64,000 nt of DNA from Variovorax sp. J22G73 (GCF_030317035.1 NZ_JASZYK010000010.1:62001-126000), one strand, 5' to 3'; numbered from the stretch's first letter, positions 32,696 to 42,244 are shown. Notes: generated from the sequence alone by a model not told the origin. A program made the numbers and translations.

Positions 32696-35167
32696 TCAGA
32701 CGGAGAAACGAAACCTGGCCGAAGGCGCAGGCACGCTCGGCGCGTCGAACGAGACGACCGGCACCGGTCGGCTCCGGGGCCCGACCTGCGCGTGCAGCGC
32801 CGCATGCTCTTGCCATGTGCCCGCGGTGCCGTGCGTGATTCCCTGCGCGCTCCACTCGGTGTAGCTGCCGCCGCCGATGATCACGACCTTCTTGCGCGCC
32901 GTGATGTGCAGTTCGCCCTCGATGCTCTTCAGCACCACGTCCTCGTGCGCCAGCAGCGTGAGTTCGCCGTCGTGCGCCTGGACCTCGACCGGGCCTTCGC
33001 TCGCGACAAGCCTGATGCCCTTGCGGTGGGTGAAGGCCCGCAGGCCGTCCGCCGCACTGGCGAGCCAGCGCCTGGCGGTGCTGATCGACGCGTGGCCCTG
33101 GCTGGTGAAGGCGCTGTGCCGCGCGGTGTACAGGTGGATGCTGCCCGGCGTGCTGGCTTCGATGCCCGCGGGGCTCGCGAGCAGCAGGTGGGGTTCGTCC
33201 AGTTCGGGGTGTTCGCCCTGGCGGCCTTCGATGGCGTCGTTCTGCGCCTCGACCGCCTGCTGCACTTCGTGCTGGTCGGCGTGGCGGTCTTGCGCCTTGT
33301 GCACCTGTGCCGCTTGCGCGAGCGCATCGTGCTGGTCTTGGGCCGCCTTCAACCGTTCGACGGTTTCTCCCATGTCCTTTGCATGGCTTGCGGCGTGGGG
33401 CCTCGCCTCGGCGCTGAGGAGCAGGCCGTTTCCTGCCCTCAGCACCCCGTGCCCGTCCGTTCTCAGTTCGAAGCCTTCGCCCCTCGGTTCGTTGCGCCCT
33501 TCGTGGCGCTCGATGCGCGTGATGGCGCCGAGGCTCAGCGAGCTGGAGCGGTGGTCGCTCCTGAGTTGCGCCTGGATCTGGTCCTGCGTGTCGTCCAGCA
33601 CCAGGTGGTTGCTGCGGCCCATCGCGCTGTTGCCGCCTTCGGCCGTGAGCTCGCGGGAGCGAAAACCGCAAAGCGCCGACTGGTCCGGCAGCGCCCATAG
33701 CGGCTTGTTGTTCTGGTTGTGCACCCGTCCCGAGCACAGCGGCAGGTCGGGGTCGCCGCCGATGAAACTGACGACGACCTCCTGGCCGATGCGCGGCAGG
33801 TGCATGCCGCCCAACTGGTTGCCGGCCCACGGCGAGCCGACCCTCAGCCAGCAGCTGCTGTGCTGGTTCTTGCGCCCGGCGCGGTCCCAGGGAAACTGCA
33901 CCTTGATGCGGGCGTAGGCATCGGTCCACAGGTTCTCGCCTTCGGGGCCGACGACCAGCGCGACCTGCGGGCCTTCGCACAGCGGCTTGGGTTGCGTCAG
34001 CGCCGGGCGCAGCACCTGCGTGGCGGGGTGGGCGGTGAAGTCGACCTCGACCTTCCATTGCTGCTTGCGGCCGGTCGCTTCCGTGGCCTGGCTGTTCTCG
34101 CCGATGTCTTCGATGAGGAGGCGGGTGTCGAGCACCAGGTACTCGGCGTTGGCTTGTTCATTCGGATGCCCGGTGAGCCTGAAGGTGCGCCCGGGCACCA
34201 TGGCGCGCAGGTTGCCGCTGGCCTGCACGCGCGCGCTGCCGGTGCGCAAGGCCTGCATGCGCAGCAGCGCCAGGTGGCCGGCCTCTTCGTGGGGGTCATT
34301 GGCGGCGGCGCGGCCCGCCCGGGGCTGGGCGACGTGGACGCCGCCGGTCGGCGCGTGCCACTGGTAGACCTCGCCGTCGGCCTGGCCGGTGGGGCGCGGA
34401 TCGCTGCGGCTCGCGCCCAGGTCCGCCCCGGGGCGGGTGTAGTCATGGTCCCTGGTGGTGTAGCGGCCGCTGGCCAGGCGGCGCGAGGGCACGAAGCGGT
34501 GGATGTACTCCGCATCGAGCTTCCAGCCGGGCGCGTGGTACTCGACCTGCCGGTACGCCTCGCCGTCGGCTTGCTCGTATGCCGCCATCGCGTCCGAAAG
34601 CGCCAGCCTGTGCTTGCCGCCCGAATGTTCGAAGTGGTAGCTGATGCCCCACTCCTGGCACAGCCGACAGAAGAAGTCGAAGTCGCTCTCGTTGAACTGC
34701 GTCTGGTAGTCGCGCACGGGGTAGGTCGCGAGCAGCCGCTTGTCGACGGGAAACAGGTAGCCGGCCAGCAGCTCGTCGAGGATCTCCACGACGGTCTTGT
34801 CCTGGAAGATCCTGCAGTCCGTGCGCAGGGTGGCCAGGTGGAGCCAGGGGCGCAGGGTGAGGCGGTACTGGATGTGCCGGCCTTCCTCGCCCCACATGCC
34901 GGCATCGGTGATCAGCGCATTGATCTGGCGAGGCGCCGCACCGTCGAGCGCGATCTCGCAGCGCAACTCGCGGCCGACGAACGCATCGAGATCGAAGTCC
35001 GCGGCGCCCGAGGCGCCCAGGTTCAGCGCGTCCGGCGTCTTGAGCAGCAGCTCATACGCGAAGAGGCTGTCGAGCCCTTCGCGTCCCGAGAGCCGCACGG
35101 GCTCCAGCGCGGGGCGACCGAGGGCGAGAGGAATCGCGGGGGAACAGACAGACAGCGTGCGCGGCAT
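32696..35167 (-). CDS. vgrG: Type VI secretion spike protein VgrG with C-terminal extension
   Basis: 823 residues. The gp27-like first half contains RLTLRPWLHLATLRTDCRIFQ, FNESDFDFFCRLCQEWGISY and YHAPGWKLDAEYIHRF. The gp5/OB-like part contains RIKVQFPWDR, CWLRVGSPWAGNQLGGMHLPRIGQEVVVSF and GDPDLPLCSGRVHN. A DUF2345-type beta-helix extension follows (LVLDDTQDQIQAQL, SEGPVEVQAHDGELTLLA, ARKKVVIIGGGSY). A charged coiled-coil insert (KAAQDQHDALAQAAQVHKAQ) interrupts the extension. Known role: tip of the T6SS needle that carries effectors. No other T6SS structural gene is in the window, so this is an orphan vgrG island, followed immediately by its cargo and a likely immunity gene. Confidence 0.95.
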   Translation of the reverse strand: MPRTLSVCSPAIPLALGRPALEPVRLSGREGLDSLFAYELLLKTPDALNLGASGAADFDLDAFVGRELRCEIALDGAAPRQINALITDAGMWGEEGRHIQYRLTLRPWLHLATLRTDCRIFQDKTVVEILDELLAGYLFPVDKRLLATYPVRDYQTQFNESDFDFFCRLCQEWGISYHFEHSGGKHRLALSDAMAAYEQADGEAYRQVEYHAPGWKLDAEYIHRFVPSRRLASGRYTTRDHDYTRPGADLGASRSDPRPTGQADGEVYQWHAPTGGVHVAQPRAGRAAANDPHEEAGHLALLRMQALRTGSARVQASGNLRAMVPGRTFRLTGHPNEQANAEYLVLDTRLLIEDIGENSQATEATGRKQQWKVEVDFTAHPATQVLRPALTQPKPLCEGPQVALVVGPEGENLWTDAYARIKVQFPWDRAGRKNQHSSCWLRVGSPWAGNQLGGMHLPRIGQEVVVSFIGGDPDLPLCSGRVHNQNNKPLWALPDQSALCGFRSRELTAEGGNSAMGRSNHLVLDDTQDQIQAQLRSDHRSSSLSLGAITRIERHEGRNEPRGEGFELRTDGHGVLRAGNGLLLSAEARPHAASHAKDMGETVERLKAAQDQHDALAQAAQVHKAQDRHADQHEVQQAVEAQNDAIEGRQGEHPELDEPHLLLASPAGIEASTPGSIHLYTARHSAFTSQGHASISTARRWLASAADGLRAFTHRKGIRLVASEGPVEVQAHDGELTLLAHEDVVLKSIEGELHITARKKVVIIGGGSYTEWSAQGITHGTAGTWQEHAALHAQVGPRSRPVPVVSFDAPSVPAPSARFRFSV

Positions 35168-35268
35168 CGACGACTTCCTTGGCAGGACAAGAGGTCGCGG
35201 CAGTTTGCGAGGACTGCCTTGCTGACACTGCTAACAATCGTCACCCTGCCAGCCCGGCAGGCCGGCGT

Positions 35269-36621
35269 TCAAACCACCGGCACGCGCCGCGAATCCGCCG
35301 CGCTCACGTTGCGCCGGTACAGCACCAGCGTCGCGATCAGCCCGCAGATGGCGGCCGCCGTCATCCACAGCCCCGGCGCGCCCTTGTCGCCGGTCATCTC
35401 GATCAGCCCGGTCGCAATGGCCGGGGTGAAGCCGCCGAACAGCGCGGTCGCCAGGCTGTACGCCAGCGAGAAGCCGGCGGTGCGCACGTTGACCGGCATC
35501 ACCTCGGTCAGCGCCACCACCATCGCGCCGTTGTAGCTCGCGTACAGGAACGACAGCCACAGCTCCACCTCGAGCATGCGCGCGAAGCTGGGCGCGCCCA
35601 CCAGCCACTTGAGCGACGGGTAGGCGGTGAGGATGGTCAGCACCGTGAACAGGATCAGCAGCGGCTTGCGCCCCACGCGGTCCGACAGCGCGCCCATGAT
35701 CGGCAGCCAGATGAAGTTCGAGATGGCCACGCACAGCGTGACCACCAGCGCGTCGGTGGTGCTCAGGTGCAGCACGGCCTTGCCGAAGGTGGGCGTGTAC
35801 ACGGTGATCAGGTAGAACGACACGGTGGTCATCGACACCAGCATCATCCCGGCGACCACCAGGCCCCAGTTGCTGACCATCGAGCGGAAGATCTCGCGCG
35901 CGTCGGGCCGGTGCTTGCGCGCCATGAACTCCTCGGTCTCCTGCAGCGAGCGGCGAATGATGAACAGCACCGGCACGATCAGGCAGCCCACGAAGAAGGG
36001 CACGCGCCAGTAGAAGTCGCCGATTTCCTGCGAGGTGAAGGTCACGTTCAGCCAGTAGCCCAGCGCGGCCGCCACCACGATGGCCACCTGCTGGCTGGCC
36101 GACTGCCAGCTCACGTAGAAGCCCTTGTGGCCCGGCGTGGCCATCTCCGACAGGTAGACCGACACGCCGCCCAGCTCCACGCCGGCCGAGAAGCCCTGCA
36201 GCAGCCGCCCGATGAGCACCAGCAGCGGCGCCACCAGCCCGATGGTGGCGTAGGCCGGCACGCAGGCGATCAGCAGCGTGCCCGTGGCCATCAGCGCGAG
36301 CGTGACGATCAGCCCCTTGCGGCGGCCCACGCGGTCGACGTAGGCGCCCAGAAAGATGGCGCCCAGCGGGCGCATCAAGAAGCCCGCGCCGAAGGTCATG
36401 AAGGTGAGCATCAGCGAGGCGAACTCGTTGCCCGCCGGAAAGAACGCCTTCGAGATCTGCGTGGCATAGAAGCCGAACAGGAAGAAGTCGAACATCTCCA
36501 TGAAGTTGCCGCCGGTCACGCGCAGGACGGTGGCGACTTTCGAGGAGGAAGCGATGGCGGTGGTGCCGGATGCGGCATGGCCGCTCGCGCCTTGCGGCGC
36601 TCTGGAAGGCGCGGTGCCCAT
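35269..36621 (-). CDS. MFS transporter, metabolite:H+ symporter type (citrate/tricarballylate-like)
   Basis: 450 residues from the ATG at 36621, supported by AGGGGA upstream; the frame opens slightly further at 36654. Twelve hydrophobic helices. The MFS loop motif GAYVDRVGRRKG lies between helices 2 and 3 and recurs as GALSDRVGRKP in the second half. RLLQGFSAGVELGGVSVYLSE and the N-terminal GGNFMEMFDFFLFGFYA are characteristic of the MHS/citrate-tricarballylate symporter branch. Role inferred: uptake of a di- or tricarboxylate across the inner membrane. It is separated by 101 bp from vgrG and by 134 bp from the redoxin gene. Confidence 0.88.
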   Translation of the reverse strand: MGTAPSRAPQGASGHAASGTTAIASSSKVATVLRVTGGNFMEMFDFFLFGFYATQISKAFFPAGNEFASLMLTFMTFGAGFLMRPLGAIFLGAYVDRVGRRKGLIVTLALMATGTLLIACVPAYATIGLVAPLLVLIGRLLQGFSAGVELGGVSVYLSEMATPGHKGFYVSWQSASQQVAIVVAAALGYWLNVTFTSQEIGDFYWRVPFFVGCLIVPVLFIIRRSLQETEEFMARKHRPDAREIFRSMVSNWGLVVAGMMLVSMTTVSFYLITVYTPTFGKAVLHLSTTDALVVTLCVAISNFIWLPIMGALSDRVGRKPLLILFTVLTILTAYPSLKWLVGAPSFARMLEVELWLSFLYASYNGAMVVALTEVMPVNVRTAGFSLAYSLATALFGGFTPAIATGLIEMTGDKGAPGLWMTAAAICGLIATLVLYRRNVSAADSRRVPVV

Positions 36622-36755
36622 GTTGTTGTCCCCTGTGGCGTATGTGGATGCCAAGGGTAGGCCGGGCTTCCCGACCGCTGCCTGACTGCGGCGGTCAGGT
36701 AGCTGTCACGCCGGGTGGGAGCGGCGGTGAAAGTCCGATCGCGTCAGGTCTTGCG

Positions 36756-37448
36756 TCAGGTCTTGTATTTGATCGAACACCCGTACGGCCGCGTGCTCGC
36801 CGCCGATATCGGCTTGCCGCCGAAGGCCTCGCCCAGCGCCTGGTTCACATAGTTGGTGGCGGTCTTGATGTCGTCGGCCCGCGCCGAGGCGATGCTGTCG
36901 ATGCCGCCCGCGTACACCAGCGTGCCCTTGGGGTCGATGATGAAGATGTGCGGCGTGGTGCGCGCGCCGTAGACCTGGCCGATCACGCCGTCCTCGTCCA
37001 TCAGCACGGCGGTGGGCGCGGCCTTTTGCGACTTCATCCAGGCGTCCATGGCGTCGGCCTTCAGGTAGTCGGTGGCGGCGCGCTCGGTCGAATTGATGGC
37101 CAGCCACACCACGCCCTTGTCGGTCGCGGCCTTCTGCGTGGCGGGCATGTTGCCGCTGCCGTAGTGCTTGCGCACGAAGGGGCAGCCGGGGTTGGTCCAT
37201 TCGAGCACGACGAACTTGCCCGCGAAATCGGACAGCTTGTGCTTGGCGCCGGTGGTGTCGACGGCGACGAAGTCGGGGGCCTGCTGGCCCACGGCCGGCG
37301 CGGCAAGGGCGTTGGTGCCCATCAGGAAGGTGGCGCCCAGCGCCACGGCTGCGGCGACGACGGCACGGCGGGAGGCCCGGCTCAGGGCGGCGCGGGCATG
37401 GCGCGCGGCGCGCAGGGAACGCGAGTCGGCGGTTGGCGAAAGAGACAT
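36756..37448 (-). CDS. Exported redoxin (AhpC/TSA-thioredoxin fold)
   Basis: 230 residues from the ATG at 37448; the frame opens at 37484. The N-terminus has a double-arginine run before a hydrophobic segment (SRASRRAVVAAAVALGATFL), then ALAAP, so export by Sec or Tat is likely. The redoxin domain begins at VGQQAPDFVAVDTTG. The active site is WTNPGCPFVRKHYG: a single cysteine in GCPFV rather than a CxxC, as in periplasmic peroxiredoxin-like redoxins. A further cysteine near the C-terminus (RPYGCSIKY) could be the resolving partner. The gene lies directly downstream of dsbD, which could supply electrons to it; that link is inferred. Confidence 0.88.
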   Translation of the reverse strand: MSLSPTADSRSLRAARHARAALSRASRRAVVAAAVALGATFLMGTNALAAPAVGQQAPDFVAVDTTGAKHKLSDFAGKFVVLEWTNPGCPFVRKHYGSGNMPATQKAATDKGVVWLAINSTERAATDYLKADAMDAWMKSQKAAPTAVLMDEDGVIGQVYGARTTPHIFIIDPKGTLVYAGGIDSIASARADDIKTATNYVNQALGEAFGGKPISAASTRPYGCSIKYKT

Positions 37449-37517
37449 GGCCAGCTTGAACTCCAAAAGAAAAATTCCAAACAACGCCTGCAGCTTAGAA
37501 CGGTTTCTTCAAGTGCA

Positions 37518-37536
37518 TGTGACAACCCATGTCACA
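37518..37536. repeat. Perfect inverted repeat, 7-bp stem, between dsbD and the redoxin gene
   Basis: TGTGACA (37518-37524), loop ACCCA, TGTCACA (37530-37536). It lies 8 bp beyond the dsbD stop and 70 bp before the redoxin start. No T-run follows, so it may be an operator for the redoxin gene rather than a terminator. Confidence 0.5.
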
Positions 37537-37543
37537 GCGGTGG

Positions 37544-39802
37544 TCAAAGCGCGGCGAGCGCGGCGCGGACTTCGTCCTTGCCCAGTATCTCGGTCAGCAC
37601 CACCGGCGGCTTGCCCGGCGCCTGCAGCACGTACACCGGCACGCCGCTGCGGCCCAGCGCGGTGAGCGCGGCGGTGATGGCCGGGTCGCGACGGGTCCAG
37701 TCGGCGCGCAGCATGGCGACCTTCTTGGCGTCGAAGTCGGCCAGCACCTGCGCGTCGGCCAGGGTGCTTTTCTTGTTGTACTGGCAGGTCACGCACCAGG
37801 CGGCGGTGAAGTCGATGAACACCGGCCGGCCGTCGCCCGACAGCTCGGCCACGCGCTCGGCGGACCAGGGCTGCCAGCGCTGGCCTTGCGTGCCTTGTGC
37901 TCCCTGTGTGCCTTTTGCGTCGGCAGCAGCCAGCTGCGCCGGCTCAACCGTTTGCAACACATTGCGCCCGATGGCGGCCGCCAGCACGGCGGTGAAGGCG
38001 ATCAGCAGCCCGGCAATCACCACGCGCGTGCGGCCGGTGAGCGTGAGCGCCCAGACCACGGCGGCCATGCACACCAGCAGTGCCAGCAGCGTGCCTGCGC
38101 CGTCGATGCCGCTTTGCTGGCCCAGCACCCACACCAGCCACGCCACGGTGGCGAACATCGGAAAGGCGAGCAGGCGGCGCAGCGTGTGCATCCACGGGCC
38201 CGGCCGGGGCAGCAGCCGCGAAACGGCGGGCACGAAGCTGGCGGCCAGGTACGGCAGCGCCAGCCCCAGCCCCATGGCCGCGAACAGCAACAGCGCCTGC
38301 GCGGCCGGCAGGCCGATGGCAAAGCCCAGCGACACGCCCATGAAAGGCGCGGTGCAGGGCGAGGCGATGACCACGGCCAGCACGCCCGAGAGAAAGTCGT
38401 TGGCCAGCGGATGCTTGGCCTGCGCGCTGCACACCGAGGACGGCGCGGCGCGGCCGAACTCGAACACGCCCGCCAGGTTCAGCCCCAGCAGCGTGAACAG
38501 GGCCGCCAGCGCCGCCACCACGCCCGGCGACTGCAGCTGAAAACCCCAGCCCAGGCCGGCGCCGGCCGCGCGCAGCGCCAGCATGGCGCCACCCAGCGCC
38601 AGAAACGACAGGATCACGCCGCCGGTGTAGGCCAGCCCGGCCCTGCGGTGCGCGCGGTCGTTGCCCGCCTGCCGCGCGAAGCCCAGCACCTTGATCGCGA
38701 GGATCGGGAACACGCAGGGCATCAGGTTGAGCAGCAGGCCGCCGAGCAGGGCGCCGAAGAGGGCGGCCATGAAGGTGGTGGAGGAGGGGGCGGGCAGGTC
38801 GGTGGCCGATCCAGCCGTATTAGCCGCATTGGCTGCAGTGGCCGCGTTGGCGGTCAGCGCGGCCTGCAGCGCCGGCGACACCTCGGCGCGTGGCGCGGCG
38901 GCCGCGGGCCAGGTGCCCGACACCGGCGGCTCCGCGCGCCAGGCGATCGGCTGGCCGGGCTGCCTGTCGGCCTCGGCCAGCGCCACCACCAGCGGCATCG
39001 CCGTGGGGCTCGCGCTGCGCTGGTCGGCCAGCGGAAGGGTGGCGGTCCAGGTGCCGTCCTGCCAGGCCTGGGTCCAGTCCTTGCCGGAAACCGCCGCGGT
39101 GCGGATCACCTCGGGCGTTTCGGGGAAGAAGCCCAGCGTCTTGCCCTGTACGGCGGCGGGCAGGCCTTCGAGGCGCACCTTCAGCGTGTGGCCGTCGACC
39201 TCCACGCTGCCGGGCTTGGCCAGCGGCTGGGGCTGCGCGGCGGCGGCGGTGTCGAAATCGGCCTTGTGCAGCGCGGTCGAGCCCTGCAGCGGCAGCGAGA
39301 GCGAGAAGGTGCCTTCTTCGGGAATGCATTCCTTGCGGCACACCAGCCATGAGGCCTTCAGCTGGATGTCCATGGCCGGCGTGTTGCCCAGCGCCACCGG
39401 CGGCTTGTACAGCGTGGATACCTCCAGCGGCACCGGCAGCAGCACGGTGTTCTCGTAGCCGTAGTTGGCCAGGCTGCCGACTGCGATCTTCTCGGGCACC
39501 GGCCAGGCGATTTCGCCGGTGGACACGCCGGGCGGCAGCGTCCAAGTCATTTCGGTGGGCAGGCCCGAATCGCCGGCGTTCTTCCAGTACGTGTGCCACT
39601 CGGGCTGGTGCGTGATCTGCAGGCCGACCCACACCGGGGCGCCGGGCGTCACGCCGTTGGGCGCGTGCGCGATCAGTTCGGCGCGCACATGCGGGGTGAT
39701 GACCACCGCGCCCGGCTTGGACTCCAATTGCGCGGCGGCCGGCATGCTGGCTGCGGCGGTTGCTATCAGAAGCGTAGCGAAATGGATGCGCGAGAAGATC
39801 AT
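37544..39802 (-). CDS. dsbD: Protein-disulfide reductase DsbD
   Basis: 752 residues from the ATG at 39802 (MIFSRIHFATLLIATAAAS, signal peptide to ~25). N-terminal periplasmic domain (~30-330) includes SWLVCRKECIPEEG with its cysteine pair. The central membrane domain (~370-610) carries the two redox cysteines in LLNLMPCVFPIL and VIASPCTAPFMG. The C-terminal thioredoxin domain ends with AAWCVTCQYNKK. Known role: passes electrons from cytoplasmic thioredoxin across the membrane to periplasmic thiol proteins. Two low-complexity linkers stand out, an Ala/Asn/Thr run at ~335-355 and a GTQGAQGTQG run just before the thioredoxin domain. The redoxin gene follows. Confidence 0.94.
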   Translation of the reverse strand: MIFSRIHFATLLIATAAASMPAAAQLESKPGAVVITPHVRAELIAHAPNGVTPGAPVWVGLQITHQPEWHTYWKNAGDSGLPTEMTWTLPPGVSTGEIAWPVPEKIAVGSLANYGYENTVLLPVPLEVSTLYKPPVALGNTPAMDIQLKASWLVCRKECIPEEGTFSLSLPLQGSTALHKADFDTAAAAQPQPLAKPGSVEVDGHTLKVRLEGLPAAVQGKTLGFFPETPEVIRTAAVSGKDWTQAWQDGTWTATLPLADQRSASPTAMPLVVALAEADRQPGQPIAWRAEPPVSGTWPAAAAPRAEVSPALQAALTANAATAANAANTAGSATDLPAPSSTTFMAALFGALLGGLLLNLMPCVFPILAIKVLGFARQAGNDRAHRRAGLAYTGGVILSFLALGGAMLALRAAGAGLGWGFQLQSPGVVAALAALFTLLGLNLAGVFEFGRAAPSSVCSAQAKHPLANDFLSGVLAVVIASPCTAPFMGVSLGFAIGLPAAQALLLFAAMGLGLALPYLAASFVPAVSRLLPRPGPWMHTLRRLLAFPMFATVAWLVWVLGQQSGIDGAGTLLALLVCMAAVVWALTLTGRTRVVIAGLLIAFTAVLAAAIGRNVLQTVEPAQLAAADAKGTQGAQGTQGQRWQPWSAERVAELSGDGRPVFIDFTAAWCVTCQYNKKSTLADAQVLADFDAKKVAMLRADWTRRDPAITAALTALGRSGVPVYVLQAPGKPPVVLTEILGKDEVRAALAAL

Positions 39803-39845
39803 GCCTGCTGTCGGAGCGTTCAGTGGGGGCGAAGTTCCGGCCGTT

Positions 39846-40667
39846 TCAGGCGGCGACGGCGGCGGGCGAAGCGGCGAGCGAGGTGGCGGGCAAGCCGGTG
39901 GATGGGGCCCAGCCCAGCACCACGCGCCGGCTGTTCGCGCTTTTCTTCTCGATCTTGGTGACCACCACCGCGCCGATTTCCGAGGTGTTCGCCACATGCG
40001 TGCCGCCGCAGGGCTGCAGGTCGATCTGCACATCACCTTCGGCGCCGCTGCCTCCGCCGCCGCCGATGCGGATGGTCCGCACCGTGCCCAGGCCGCGCGG
40101 CGGCTGCACGCTCATGCTCTTGACCAGGCCCGGGTTGGCGTCGAGTTCCTCGTCGGTGATGCTGCCCACGGTGAGCGGGTGCGCCGCCTGCACCAGTTGC
40201 AGCAGGCCGGCCGTCAGCGCGTCCTTGTCCAGCGGGTCGGTCATGTGGAAGTCGAGCCGCGCGTACTCGGGCGTGATCGAGCAGCCGTTCACGGGCTGCG
40301 GCACCAGGTGGCACAGCAGGTGGGTGGCGGTGTGAAAGCGCATCAGGCGGTGGCGGCGCTCCCAGTCGATGCGGGCGGTGACGGTGTCGCCGGGCTTCAG
40401 CGCAGCCAGCAGCTCCACCTGGTCCGGCGCGGGCACGTGCACGAATTCGTCCGTCGGCTGGCCTTCCTCGTTCTTCGCCTTGCGCGTATCCGCGATGACC
40501 AGCTCGCGGCCATCGGCCAAGGCCAGCACGCCGCTGTCTCCGGCCTGCCCGCCGCCCAGCGGATAGAACACGGTGCGGTCGAGCACGACGCCAGCCTCGT
40601 CGATGCGCACGATGCGGGCTTCGCAGGCGCGCAAGTAGGCGTCGGCGCGGAACAGGTCTTCGGTCAT
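39846..40667 (-). CDS. Alanyl-tRNA editing protein, AlaX type
   Basis: 273 residues from the ATG at 40667 (MTEDLFRADAYL). It has the editing-domain zinc site: HTATH at residues 112-116 and CGGTH at 220-224. FYPLGGGQAGDSG (35-46) is the glycine-rich opening of AlaX/AlaRS editing domains. Known role: hydrolyses Ser- or Gly-mischarged tRNA-Ala in trans. A glycine-rich loop (GGGGGSGAEG, 202-211) just before the CGGTH motif is longer than usual. Divergent from the sorbosone-dehydrogenase-like gene; 43 bp upstream of dsbD in the same direction. Confidence 0.92.
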   Translation of the reverse strand: MTEDLFRADAYLRACEARIVRIDEAGVVLDRTVFYPLGGGQAGDSGVLALADGRELVIADTRKAKNEEGQPTDEFVHVPAPDQVELLAALKPGDTVTARIDWERRHRLMRFHTATHLLCHLVPQPVNGCSITPEYARLDFHMTDPLDKDALTAGLLQLVQAAHPLTVGSITDEELDANPGLVKSMSVQPPRGLGTVRTIRIGGGGGSGAEGDVQIDLQPCGGTHVANTSEIGAVVVTKIEKKSANSRRVVLGWAPSTGLPATSLAASPAAVAA

Positions 40668-40814
40668 CCGGCGATGGTAGCGGCGATGCGCGAATGAGGT
40701 GCGCCCACGCCAGAAAGCGCCCACGACCGACAACCCGGCGCCGCGCGGCCGGTAGATGATCCGCCCGGTAAGCGGCGCCCGGCCGCAAAGCACGCAAGCA
40801 AGCAAGGACCCCGC

Positions 40815-42200
40815 ATGAAAGCACCGCAGCAAGCACCCACCCGCACGGCATTGCCCTGGCAGGCATCCGCGCCCGCGTTCGCCGTGGCAGTGGCCGCGGC
40901 GCTGCTCGTCGCCGGCTGCGGCGAGGCCGCCAAGCTCACGCCCGAGGCCACCACCGGCCCGCGCCCGCAGCTGGCCGAGCCCAACAAGACGCTGATTCCC
41001 ACCGTCAACGTGGCGCCCGCCGTCGGCTGGACCGACACCGCCACGCCCACGCCCGCCGAAGGCATGAAGGTGACGGCTTTGGCGCGCGGGCTCGACCACC
41101 CGCGCTGGGTCTACACCCTGCCCAACGGCGACATCCTCGTGGCCGAGAGCAACAAGCCGCCCAAGCCCGGCGGCAGCGCCACCGACGGCGGCGACGGCAT
41201 CGTGGCCAAGGTGCGCAACTGGGTCATGGGCAAGGTCATGGGCCGCGCCGGCGCCGGCGTGCCCAGCGCCAACCGCATCACGCTGCTGCGCGACGCCAAC
41301 GGCGACGGCGTGGCCGAGGTCAAGCAGGTCTTCATGACCAACCTGATGTCGCCCTACGGCATGGCGCTGGTGGGCAACGAGCTGTTCATCGCCAACGCCG
41401 ACGCACTGGTGAAGGTGCCCTACACCGAAGGCCAGACCGCCATCAGCGCCAACCCCACGCTGGTGACGCAGCTGCCCGCGGGCATCAACCACCACTGGAC
41501 CAAGAACGTCATCGCCAATGCCGACGGCAGCAAGCTCTACGTGACGGTCGGCTCCAACAGCAACATCGGCGAGAACGGCCTGGCCGCCGAAGAGGGCCGC
41601 GCCGCCATCTGGGAGGTCGACACCAGGAGCGGCGAGAAGCGCCTGTTCGCCAGCGGCCTGCGCAACCCCAACGGCATGGGCTGGGACCCGGACACGAAGG
41701 CGCTGTGGACCGTGGTGAACGAGCGCGACGAAATCGGCAGCGACCTGGTGCCCGACTACCTCACCTCGGTGAAGGACGGCGCCTTCTACGGCTGGCCGTG
41801 GACCTACTACGGCGGCATCGTCGATGCGCGCGTGACCCCGCAGAACCCCGAGATGGCGGCCAAGGCCATCGCGCCCGACTACGCGCTGGGCTCGCACGTC
41901 GCGCCGCTGGGCATGGCGTTCTCGCGCGCGGGCGTCATGCCCGAGCAGTTCGCCAGCGGCGTGTTCATCGGCGAGCACGGCTCGTGGAACCGCAAGCCCA
42001 AGTCGGGCTACAAGGTGGTGTTCGTGCCCTTCATCGGCGGCAAGCCCAGCGGGCCGCCGGTCGACGTGCTCACCGGCTTCCTCACCGCCGACGAGAAGGC
42101 CCAGGGCCGGCCGGTGGGCGTCACGCTCGACAAGAGCGGCGCGCTGATCGTGGCCGACGACGTGGGCAACGCGGTGTGGCGGGTGTCGAAGGACAAATAG
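40815..42200 (+). CDS. Lipoprotein of the PQQ-dependent sugar (L-sorbosone) dehydrogenase family
   Basis: 461 residues. AAGGA lies 7 bp upstream of the ATG. Lipobox LVAGC with Cys35 follows a long signal segment, so it is membrane-anchored in the periplasm. The rest is a six-bladed beta-propeller: ARGLDHPRWVYTLPNGDILVAE, NRITLLRDANGDG, MSPYGMALVGNELFIANAD, ASGLRNPNGMGWDP, WTYYGG, GLALGS-type turns and GVFIGEHGSWNRKP. These motifs match the soluble glucose/sorbosone dehydrogenase family, which uses PQQ and calcium to oxidise aldoses or sorbosone. The actual substrate is uncertain; many members are annotated from the fold alone. Confidence 0.85.
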   Translation: MKAPQQAPTRTALPWQASAPAFAVAVAAALLVAGCGEAAKLTPEATTGPRPQLAEPNKTLIPTVNVAPAVGWTDTATPTPAEGMKVTALARGLDHPRWVYTLPNGDILVAESNKPPKPGGSATDGGDGIVAKVRNWVMGKVMGRAGAGVPSANRITLLRDANGDGVAEVKQVFMTNLMSPYGMALVGNELFIANADALVKVPYTEGQTAISANPTLVTQLPAGINHHWTKNVIANADGSKLYVTVGSNSNIGENGLAAEEGRAAIWEVDTRSGEKRLFASGLRNPNGMGWDPDTKALWTVVNERDEIGSDLVPDYLTSVKDGAFYGWPWTYYGGIVDARVTPQNPEMAAKAIAPDYALGSHVAPLGMAFSRAGVMPEQFASGVFIGEHGSWNRKPKSGYKVVFVPFIGGKPSGPPVDVLTGFLTADEKAQGRPVGVTLDKSGALIVADDVGNAVWRVSKDK

Positions 42201-42244
42201 CCGCCAGCCGCCAACCGCTGTCGAAGGTCTTCGGTCTTCAGCTT

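Noticed and set aside
37518..37536. CRP/FNR-type binding site
   Set aside because: The half-sites TGTGA and TCACA are 9 bp apart, not the 6 bp (CRP) spacing, so only an unspecified inverted repeat is claimed.
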